A stretch of DNA of 8,664 nt from Actinomycetota bacterium (GTDB taxonomy: Bacteria > Actinomycetota > Thermoleophilia > UBA2241), in assembly GCA_003157715.1 (NCBI GenBank), contig PMKK01000087.1:1-8664 (forward strand), written 5' to 3'. The position numbers and the translations under genes are program-made. The first letter of the stretch is position 1; every line of letters starts with the position of its first letter. Below the pieces are notes generated by a model. It made no database searches. It saw only the letters and a list, made by a program, of their open reading frames with translations, and was not told the origin of the DNA. Shown one piece after another: positions 1 through 5,399 of the stretch.

Positions 1-103
1 CATGATCACCCACGAACAAGACGTTGCCGCGCACGCCGACAGACGGCTCGTGTTAAGCGGCGGCCGACTGCACGACGAATCCGCGATGGAGGGATCGCTA
101 TGA
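1..103 (+). CDS. ABC transporter ATP-binding protein, C-terminal end (5' truncated by window)
   Basis: Reading from base 2, 33 sense codons run to a TGA at 101-103. The peptide begins MITHEQDVAAHADRRLVLSG and continues GRLHDESAMEGSL. This matches the C-terminus of MacB/LolD-type ATPases, where a beta strand leads into the H-loop (the T-H-E triplet, His at 11-13), followed by the D-x-A-x-x-A-D-R segment and a G-G-R-L/I strand. The His is the switch residue that contacts the ATP gamma-phosphate in this family. Walker A, the signature motif and Walker B lie outside the window. The stop overlaps the next start as ATGA (100-103), so the two genes are probably translationally coupled. A MacB-like permease at 2839 in the same operon supports the call. 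The gene is too short here to be assigned to a precise subfamily. Confidence 0.85.
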   Translation, partial: MITHEQDVAAHADRRLVLSGGRLHDESAMEGSL

Positions 104-975
104 TGGTTTTCAGCATGCGGCAAGTGACGCCGCGCCGCGCCGCCGTACTCGGCGCCTGTGTCGCGCTGGCGCTCGTGGCGGTGGCGCTCGTGGCCGGCTG
201 CGGCAGTTCCGGCTCCAGTAAGGCCGCCGCCAAGACCAGCGGCCGCACCGTCCAGGTCTTGGCCACGGTGCGCAGGGGGAACCTGGTCGAGACCGTGACC
301 GGCAGGGTGCAGCTCACCTCAACAAAGAGCAAGGCCACCGGCGTAGTCCAAGTGGCTGGCCAGAACGCGTCGCAGGTCGCGGCCGGCCAGCCGGTCACGC
401 TAACCTTTGTGCAGCTGCCGAGCGGGGCTAGTCAAGGCCAGAGCGGACAAGGCTTCACCCCTCCGGCAGGTCAGTCTGGTCAGAGTCAGAACAGCCAGGG
501 CGCTCAGGGCACCGGCGGCCAAGCCGCGTTCCGCGGCGGCAAGACGGCGCAGGGAACGGTGACTTCGGTGAAGCAGGGTAGCAGCGGTTCGGTGACCGCG
601 ACCATCACCATCGCCAAGCTGCCGGCGGGAGTCACCGCCAAGTACATCGGCATCGCCCAGATCCAGCTGAAGGTGCTGGCCAGCAATGTGCTCATCGTTG
701 CTACGGCGGCGATCAAGGGCAGCGGCAGCAACGCGACAGTGCAGTTGCTCGCGAACGGCAAGACGCAGACCCAGAGCGTCATGGTCGGCCAGCACAACCA
801 GACCGAGTCCGAGATCACCTCGGGCCTGAGCGTCGGCGAGAGCGTCATCTACACGCGCACGTTCACGGGCGGCTTTCCCGGCGGGGGCAGCGGCCAGCCG
901 AGCGGACAGGGCTTCCCGCAAGGTGGCGCGGCGCCGTCCGGAAATCCGCCAGCCGCCCCAGTGGGCGGGCAATGA
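100..975 (+). CDS. Lipoprotein resembling a half-length membrane-fusion (HlyD/RND-type) adaptor
   Basis: The product has 291 residues. The start at 100 is supported by GGAGGG at 88-93 and the ATGA overlap with the ATPase; a second ATG follows at 103. Residues 12-34 form a lipoprotein signal with lipobox V31-A-G-C34, so the mature protein should be lipid-anchored outside the membrane. Residues about 49-70 (VRRGNLVETVTGRVQL) look like the first adaptor strand. Residues 85-107 and 145-250 resemble the beta-barrel and membrane-proximal part of adaptors: G-Q-x-V-T-L-T-F, then N196-V-L-I-V-A-T-A-A-I, then a G-L-S-V-G-E-S-V strand. A Gln/Gly/Ser-rich stretch (108-143) sits where other folded elements would be, and no coiled-coil hairpin or lipoyl domain is visible. 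The C-terminus is Gly/Pro/Gln-rich and ends in GGQ, as does the next gene product. It probably works with the neighbouring adaptor and permease. Exact role is unknown. Confidence 0.75.
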   Translation: MMVFSMRQVTPRRAAVLGACVALALVAVALVAGCGSSGSSKAAAKTSGRTVQVLATVRRGNLVETVTGRVQLTSTKSKATGVVQVAGQNASQVAAGQPVTLTFVQLPSGASQGQSGQGFTPPAGQSGQSQNSQGAQGTGGQAAFRGGKTAQGTVTSVKQGSSGSVTATITIAKLPAGVTAKYIGIAQIQLKVLASNVLIVATAAIKGSGSNATVQLLANGKTQTQSVMVGQHNQTESEITSGLSVGESVIYTRTFTGGFPGGGSGQPSGQGFPQGGAAPSGNPPAAPVGGQ

Positions 976-1023
976 GCGGCGCCGGCCACGCGCACAAGGA
1001 ATCCGTGACACAGCGGCAATACG

Positions 1024-1029
1024 AAGGAG
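1024..1029 (+). promoter_or_regulatory. Ribosome binding site deciding the adaptor start at 1040
   Basis: AAGGAG lies 10 nt before the ATG at 1040. The reading frame is open further upstream, to an ATG at 923, but that extension would overlap the preceding lipoprotein gene by more than 50 nt and would put a basic, low-quality stretch before the membrane anchor. The start at 1040 gives a clean short basic N-terminus followed by a transmembrane helix. Confidence 0.7.
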
Positions 1030-1039
1030 TCGAGAACCG

Positions 1040-2842
1040 ATGAAGAATGGCAAGCGCCGCTGGTGGCTCATCGCCGTGATCGCCGTGGTCGTCGTTGCGG
1101 CGACCGTCACGGCCACGCTGTTGCTGCTGAACCGCAACAAGTCGGCGACCGTCCACTATTTGACCTCAAGGGCGACCACCGGCACCATCGCCGACTCAGT
1201 GCAGGACGATTTCACTCTAGCCGACGCTCAGGACGCCATGACGATCTCACTCAGTGGCGTAAGCACTTCGACGAGCAGCTCATCGAGTTCGAGCACCAGC
1301 AGCGGCACGACGAGCACCACCAGCATCACGAGTGGCACAGGTTCGACGTTCTTCACCGCGAGGGCGATCCTTACCGACAGGACAGTCGTCGCCGACGACA
1401 CAGCGACACCGACACCGACCCCAACCGCGACGACGACACCCACACTGACGAGCTTCAAGCCGACCTCGGGCCCAGTGGGCGGCACCATCATCCTGGCCGG
1501 GACCGACTTCAGCGGGGCCACCAAGGTCACCTTCAACAACGTCGCCGCCACGTTCACCGTGAACAGCGCCACGAAGATCACTGCCACCGTTCCTAGAGGC
1601 GCCACCAGCGGCAAGATCGCGGTCACCACTCTCGCGGGCACGGCCACCAGCGTCAACAGCTTCAAGGTCACGCCCAAGCCGACCCCCACGAGAAGCGGCA
1701 GGCCCTCTTCCCGGTCGACCTCCTTGGCAGGCACCGGCAGCACCGGCGGCGGCTCGTCGACCGGCAGCGGCAGCTCGTTGACTAGCGGCAGCTCGTCGAC
1801 TAGCGGCAGCTCGACCACCTCGAGTGCCGCGAGCGGCGTGGTGACGCACATCGCGCTCGCCGCTGGCGCCACGCCCCACACTCTGGAGCGTCTGCTCACG
1901 ATCTCCGGCAAGCCCATCTTCGCCTACGTGAGCACCACGCCGCTGTACAAGACGCTCTCCACCAGCCTCTCCTCGGGCACCCAGAAGACCAACGTCGCGA
2001 CGCTGCAGCGTGCCCTCAAGGCGGCCGGCTACTTCAGCGGCAGCGTCAACGGCAAGTTCGGCACGACGACCAAGACCGCCCTCAAGAAATGGCAGTCCCA
2101 TCAGGGTGTGAGCAAGACCGGCAAGATCACCACGTCGCGCTTTATCTGGGTGCCCAAGGGCGCCGCCATCGAATCGTGGAGTGTCGGTTTGGGCAGCAGG
2201 GTGGGCAGCAGCACCGCCTTGGCGACCATCTACTATCCCCGGGATCTGATCGCGCAGGCTCCCGTTGCCCAGGCCGACATTTCCGCGTTGAAGGTGGGAC
2301 AGAAGGCCACCCTGACGATCAACGGCGCGACAAGCGACCCGTTCACCGCGACGATCACGTCGATCGCCAGCGAGCCGACCTCCTCGTCGAGCTCGACTAC
2401 TGCCAGCTCGTCGAACACCGTCGAGTACACGGTCGATCTTGCGCCGCACGGGCTGCCGAGCCTTGCCAAGTCGGGCATGACCGGCACGCTGGTCGTGACG
2501 ATCGCCAAGCGCAGCAACGTGCTGGTGGTGCCGACGAGCGCCATCAGCGGCAGCTCGTCGTCGACGTTCGTGCGCGTGATGTCGAGCGGCAAGCCGGTCT
2601 ATCGCCAGGTGACCACGGGCATGGCGACGTCGTCGCTCACTCAAATCACGAGCGGACTCACCGCCGGCGAAGTGGTAGTCACCGGTCAGTACACCAACTC
2701 GGCAAAGAGCTCCACCAGCACCAGCACCAGCACCGGCACCGGCACCGGCCTGGGCGGCGGCAGCTTCCCCGGCGCGAGCGGTGGCTTCCCCGGCGCGGGC
2801 GGTGGCTCGGGAGGCTTTCCAGCGGCCGGCGGCGGCCAATGA
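1040..2842 (+). CDS. Periplasmic/exoplasmic adaptor (HlyD/RND-type) with IPT/TIG insertion and peptidoglycan-binding domain
   Basis: The product has 600 residues. Residues 8-30 form an N-terminal membrane anchor after K-R-R-W-W. Residues 33-74 carry the first adaptor strands (ATTGTIADSV). Residues 75-103 are almost entirely Ser/Thr/Gly, followed by a TPTPTPT linker. Residues 134-210 look like an IPT/TIG immunoglobulin-like domain (FKPTSGPVGGTIILAGTDF, then F-N-N-V-A-A, A-T-V-P, SVNSFKV). Another Ser/Thr/Gly linker covers 211-265. Residues 266-316 resume the adaptor (G-V-V-T-H-I, ISGKPIFAY). Residues 317-372 are a peptidoglycan-binding domain (LQRALKAAGYFSG, N-G-K-F-G, W351-Q). Residues 374-560 are the beta-barrel and membrane-proximal parts, including V494-L-V-V-P-T-S-A-I. 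The tail is Gly/Phe/Pro-rich. An adaptor with a peptidoglycan-binding domain is a known actinobacterial arrangement; the TIG insertion looks unusual. The protein probably links the ABC permease to the cell wall. The stop overlaps the permease start as ATGA. Confidence 0.8.
   Translation: MKNGKRRWWLIAVIAVVVVAATVTATLLLLNRNKSATVHYLTSRATTGTIADSVQDDFTLADAQDAMTISLSGVSTSTSSSSSSSTSSGTTSTTSITSGTGSTFFTARAILTDRTVVADDTATPTPTPTATTTPTLTSFKPTSGPVGGTIILAGTDFSGATKVTFNNVAATFTVNSATKITATVPRGATSGKIAVTTLAGTATSVNSFKVTPKPTPTRSGRPSSRSTSLAGTGSTGGGSSTGSGSSLTSGSSSTSGSSTTSSAASGVVTHIALAAGATPHTLERLLTISGKPIFAYVSTTPLYKTLSTSLSSGTQKTNVATLQRALKAAGYFSGSVNGKFGTTTKTALKKWQSHQGVSKTGKITTSRFIWVPKGAAIESWSVGLGSRVGSSTALATIYYPRDLIAQAPVAQADISALKVGQKATLTINGATSDPFTATITSIASEPTSSSSSTTASSSNTVEYTVDLAPHGLPSLAKSGMTGTLVVTIAKRSNVLVVPTSAISGSSSSTFVRVMSSGKPVYRQVTTGMATSSLTQITSGLTAGEVVVTGQYTNSAKSSTSTSTSTGTGTGLGGGSFPGASGGFPGAGGGSGGFPAAGGGQ
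1768..1816 (+). repeat. 18-nt in-frame tandem repeat in the adaptor's Ser/Gly linker
   Basis: A unit CGGCAGCTCGTTGACTAG (1768-1785) is followed by a copy with one change (1786-1803) and a partial third copy (1804-1816). Each unit encodes six Ser/Gly/Thr/Leu-type residues, so gain or loss of a unit keeps the frame and only changes linker length. Confidence 0.75.
2714..2749 (+). repeat. Hexanucleotide in-frame repeat near the adaptor C-terminus
   Basis: Three copies of ACCAGC (2714-2731) are followed by three of ACCGGC (2732-2749). They encode alternating Thr-Ser, then Thr-Gly, from residue 559 on, just before the Gly/Phe/Pro-rich tail. The unit is a multiple of three, so slippage would alter length without a frameshift. 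Confidence 0.8.
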
Positions 2843-4032
2843 TCGTCGCCCTAGAGTCGCTGCGCCTGGCGCTCTCAAGCCTGCGCGTCAACCCGCTGCG
2901 CGCTGTGTTGACCATTCTCGGCGTCGTCATCGGTGTTGGGGCGGTAGTCGCTTTGACCTCGATCGGCAATGGCTCGACGCGCGCAGTGGAGAACAACTTC
3001 AACTCCTTCGGCTCCGACACAATCACCGTGCAGACCAGCCGCTTCTCGTCGAACGCCACGGCGCTGACCGCGAGCGACCTGGCCGCCATCAACTCAACGC
3101 CGGGCGTCAAGGCGACCGTCACGTCGGTCACCACGAACGCCACCGTGACGGTCGGCGCCAGCAGTGCCACCGAGACGATCAGCGGCACCTCGCCGCAGAT
3201 CCAGGCGATCGACCACCTCACGATTGCCGCCGGCACGTTCTTCAGTGCCTTCGACTCAGCTCACAGCTTGCCAGTAGCGGTGCTCGGTTCGACCGTGCTG
3301 AGCGACCTCAACCTCACGGCCCTGCAGGCTGTAGGTCAGACGATCAACGTCGGCGGCGTGCAGTTCCAGGTGATCGGCGTGCTGGCCTCGCAAGGCGGCA
3401 TCAGCTTCGGCTCGGTGGACTCGAGCGTAGTCGTGCCCCTGGGCTCGATCGAGGGACACCTGGTGGGCTTTCACCCCGATATCTCGGAGATCCGCGTGCA
3501 GGCCCAGCCCAACGCGGTCAACAGCTTCCAGGCGGCGGTCGAGAGCACGCTTCGTGCCGCCCACAAGCTGACCTCCTCCGAGCAGGACGACTTTCAGATC
3601 GTCAACGCCAGCTCGATCGCCTCGGCGGTGTCCTCGAGCTCAAAGACGCTCACCAAGGAGATGGAAGCCATTGCCGCGATCAGCCTCGTCGTGGGCGGCA
3701 TCGGCGTGGCCAACGTGATGCTCGTGACGGTGCGCGAGCGCACCCGCGAGATCGGTGTGCGGCGCGCTGTGGGCGCCACCCGTCGCGACGTGGTCGTGCA
3801 GTTTCTCGTGTACGCGGTCGTCATCAGCGTGATCGGCGGCATCCTCGGTTTGGGCGTAGGCATCGCCGGCGCCTACATTGGCGGCTCAGCGTTGAGCGTA
3901 ACGCCGGTGTTCTCGGTGCTCACCGTGAGCCTCGGACTTGGTGTGGCCGTCGCCGTAGGCGTTCTCGCTGGCATCGGCCCGGCGGTGCAGGCCTCTTCGG
4001 TCGAGCCGACGATGGCGCTCAGATATGAATGA
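2839..4032 (+). CDS. MacB/FtsX-family ABC transporter permease
   Basis: The product has 397 residues, the usual size for a stand-alone MacB-type permease without a fused ATPase. The start is the ATG in the ATGA overlap (2839-2842) with the adaptor stop. No good Shine-Dalgarno sequence lies close by, so translation is probably coupled. The order is: a short amphipathic start (MIVALESLRLALSSLRVNPL); TM1 at about 21-42 (AVLTILGVVIGVGAVVALTS); a large extracytoplasmic MacB core domain at about 50-270; TM2 from about 275 (MEAIAAISLVVGGIGVANVM); the conserved cytoplasmic loop R299-E-R-T-R-E-I-G-V-R-R-A-V-G-A; TM3 at about 320-350; TM4 at about 365-385; and the terminal S-V-E-P-T-M-A-L-R-Y. In the family such permeases transmit ATPase movements to an extracytoplasmic adaptor rather than forming a classical channel. 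The neighbouring ATPase and two adaptor-like genes complete the system. Substrate is unknown; peptide, lipid or antimicrobial export are all possible. Confidence 0.92.
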   Translation: MIVALESLRLALSSLRVNPLRAVLTILGVVIGVGAVVALTSIGNGSTRAVENNFNSFGSDTITVQTSRFSSNATALTASDLAAINSTPGVKATVTSVTTNATVTVGASSATETISGTSPQIQAIDHLTIAAGTFFSAFDSAHSLPVAVLGSTVLSDLNLTALQAVGQTINVGGVQFQVIGVLASQGGISFGSVDSSVVVPLGSIEGHLVGFHPDISEIRVQAQPNAVNSFQAAVESTLRAAHKLTSSEQDDFQIVNASSIASAVSSSSKTLTKEMEAIAAISLVVGGIGVANVMLVTVRERTREIGVRRAVGATRRDVVVQFLVYAVVISVIGGILGLGVGIAGAYIGGSALSVTPVFSVLTVSLGLGVAVAVGVLAGIGPAVQASSVEPTMALRYE

Positions 4033-4250
4033 ACACATACCCAACGTTCGATCTCTCCCGTCTCGAGGTCGACGCGAACCGACCACGGCGCCGCGGTAAG
4101 AGTTGAAAAGGCGAGCACCTGCGACCTGAAGGAAACCGGTCGAGAAGGTCGACGCTCCACAGCTCCCCGATCCCGCCCCTACTCCCGCCTAGAGATTGCT
4201 TCCACGAGATCGACCGTGCCCAAGAAAGGCGGTGCAGAGAGGTCGAAGCC

Positions 4251-4271
4251 GACGGTGCTTCTAACACCGTC
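4251..4271. terminator. Possible hairpin, weak terminator candidate
   Basis: GACGGTG (4251-4257) and CACCGTC (4265-4271) form a perfect 7-bp stem with a 7-nt loop. No T-run follows on either strand, and it lies about 220 nt after the permease stop, so its role as a terminator is doubtful. Confidence 0.25.
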
Positions 4272-4430
4272 TGCCCGGAGGCCACGATGGACGCCGACCC
4301 TGGAGTCCGTCGGGCACTGTCGGGGCTCGACCGACACGCGACCGCCGACATCCTGCTGACGAAACGCCACGCCACAGCTCGGCACGGTCCGGCACCAGAG
4401 CGCAGAATCGCCCTTCGAATAGCCACACTG

Positions 4431-4451
4431 TGCAGCACAATCGCGCACGTC
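4431..4451 (+). repeat. Degenerate third copy of the AbiE operator arm
   Basis: This segment matches the right arm of the inverted repeat (4530-4550) at 16 of 21 positions in the same orientation, including the block ACAATCGC. It lies 99 nt upstream of that arm. It may be an auxiliary AbiEi binding site or a fossil of an earlier promoter region. Confidence 0.5.
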
Positions 4452-4485
4452 TGAGGCTCGTCCAGCACGCCACACTCAAGATGAT

Positions 4486-4550
4486 CATGTGTGCGATTCT
4501 ACTGCGTACATTTGCTTAGACCAAAATAGCGCAGTACAATCGCACACATG
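4486..4550. repeat. 21-bp near-perfect inverted repeat, probable AbiEi operator
   Basis: The left arm (4486-4506) is the reverse complement of the right arm (4530-4550) at 20 of 21 positions; the single mismatch is at 4499. The spacer is 23 nt. The core of the right arm reads CGCAGTACAATCGCACAC. The right arm covers the promoter -10 and ends exactly with the ATG of the AbiEi-like gene; the left arm lies just upstream of the -35. In studied AbiE loci the AbiEi protein represses its own operon by binding inverted repeats of about this size in the promoter, so this is most likely the autoregulatory operator. That assignment is inference from position and family. Confidence 0.8.
4512..4547 (+). 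promoter_or_regulatory. Promoter of the AbiE operon, probably leaderless
   Basis: A -35 candidate TTGCTT (4512-4517) and a good -10 TACAAT (4535-4540) are separated by 17 nt. Only 7 nt separate the -10 from the ATG at 4548, which places the expected transcription start at or next to the A of the start codon. No Shine-Dalgarno sequence precedes the ATG. Leaderless mRNAs of this type are common in Actinomycetota. Confidence 0.65.
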
Positions 4551-5399
4551 GACGGCAGGCTCCCGAGCCAGTACGGCGTTTCCGAGGGTGTCGCCTTGGC
4601 GCAGGCACTGGCGACCGCTGGCCTCTATATCTTCGGCACGCAAGACGCAGTGCGCCTGGCGCCGGCCGGCGTTGCGCCAACCCGTGTTCCTTACCTGCTC
4701 AAGATGCTTTCCGACGCCGGCTGGATCATTCGGCTGCGCCGCGGACTCTACGCCGGCACCGGGCAGCTGCCCGGCGGCGTCGACGTGCCGGCGCCGGTCC
4801 TCGCGAGGGCCCTGGTGAGCCCCTCCGCGCTCGCTCACTGGTCGGCCCTTGCCTATCACGACTTCACCGACCAAGTGCCGGTCATCGTGACGCTCATCAC
4901 GCCCAGGAAGGTAGTCACGCCGAGCATGCGTGGCGCCGGAAGCGGCAAGGGGCGCCACGTGTGGCGCGTGGCCGGCATCGAATGCCAGTTCGTCACGGTG
5001 AGCGAGAGGCGCTATGACATCGGTCTTGAGTGGGCGTGGTTCGAGCAGCGCTTCCGCGCCTCGATCACCGATCGCGAGCGCACGGTCCTGGACCTGTTTG
5101 CGATGCCGTCTCGCTTCGGTGGCATTGGCGAGGGCATCGCGATTCTGGATCGTGCCCTTGGCAAGCTCGACCTGCCAAAGCTCGTCGACTACGCTCTTCG
5201 GTACGGTTCGATCGCGGCGGCGAAGCGACTCGGGTGGGCCCTGGATCGTTGTGGCGTTGCCGGCGCTGAGCTGAGACCGTTGCTCGATCTGCCGGCCTTG
5301 GCGTACAGCCCACTCGATCCGGGACGCCCGCGCAGAGGCGGCCACGATCGGCGCTGGATGCTGATTCTCAATCAGGCAGAGTCCGCATCGCATGAGTGA
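4548..5399 (+). CDS. abiEi: AbiEi-family antitoxin / autorepressor of a type IV toxin-antitoxin system
   Basis: The product has 283 residues. Residues about 20-70 form the N-terminal winged helix typical of the family: A-L-A-T-A-G-L-Y-I-F, then V-P-Y-L-L-K-M-L, and the wing G58-W-I-I-R-L-R-R-G-L-Y68. The next conserved block is S91-P-S-A-L-A-H-W-S-A-L-A-Y-H-D-F-T-D-Q-V-P111, matching the family pattern in which a Ser-Ala-Leu stretch precedes 'T-D-Q-x-P'. The C-terminal half (about 165-250) contains E-R-T-V-L-D-L-F and a helical region ending G-S-I-A-A-A-K-R-L-G-W, as in antitoxins with the larger C-terminal domain. In the family the winged helix represses the operon and the C-terminal part counteracts the toxin. 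The start at 4548 is set by the promoter spacing. The gene overlaps the toxin gene by 8 nt (ATGAGTGA), as expected for a coupled pair. A related solitary regulator is possible but unlikely given the partner. Confidence 0.88.
   Translation: MDGRLPSQYGVSEGVALAQALATAGLYIFGTQDAVRLAPAGVAPTRVPYLLKMLSDAGWIIRLRRGLYAGTGQLPGGVDVPAPVLARALVSPSALAHWSALAYHDFTDQVPVIVTLITPRKVVTPSMRGAGSGKGRHVWRVAGIECQFVTVSERRYDIGLEWAWFEQRFRASITDRERTVLDLFAMPSRFGGIGEGIAILDRALGKLDLPKLVDYALRYGSIAAAKRLGWALDRCGVAGAELRPLLDLPALAYSPLDPGRPRRGGHDRRWMLILNQAESASHE

Larger units (their letters stand above)
4033..4485 (+). other. Gene-poor spacer between the export operon and the AbiE pair
   Basis: I see no convincing gene on either strand. 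The minus strand has overlapping open frames of 75, 98 and 149 codons, but they are rich in Arg, Cys, Trp and Ser, lack ribosome binding sites and match no family I recognise. The stretch holds a 7-bp hairpin (4251-4271) and a degenerate copy of the AbiE operator arm (4431-4451). It could be a decayed insertion or simply long regulatory and flanking sequence. Confidence 0.5.

Noticed and set aside
923..1039. Upstream start at 923 for the adaptor gene
   Set aside because: It would overlap the lipoprotein gene by 53 nt and add an Arg-rich stretch before the membrane anchor; the ATG at 1040 has a proper ribosome binding site.
1280..2878. Long minus-strand open frame of 532 codons opposite the adaptor gene
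   Set aside because: It is a shadow of the GC-rich + strand gene: composition is dominated by Arg/Ala/Gly, with no motifs and no ribosome binding site, while the + strand frame has clear domains.
3873..4160. Minus-strand segment with a V-D-L-E-T-G-E-I peptide, resembling a fragment of a transposase or a molybdenum hydroxylase
   Set aside because: The match is a short generic pattern, the frame runs into the antisense of the permease, and no further motif supports either family.
4404..4428. TTCGAAT resembling a tRNA T-loop
   Set aside because: The flanking bases do not form a T-stem, and no anticodon arm or acceptor stem can be found around it.
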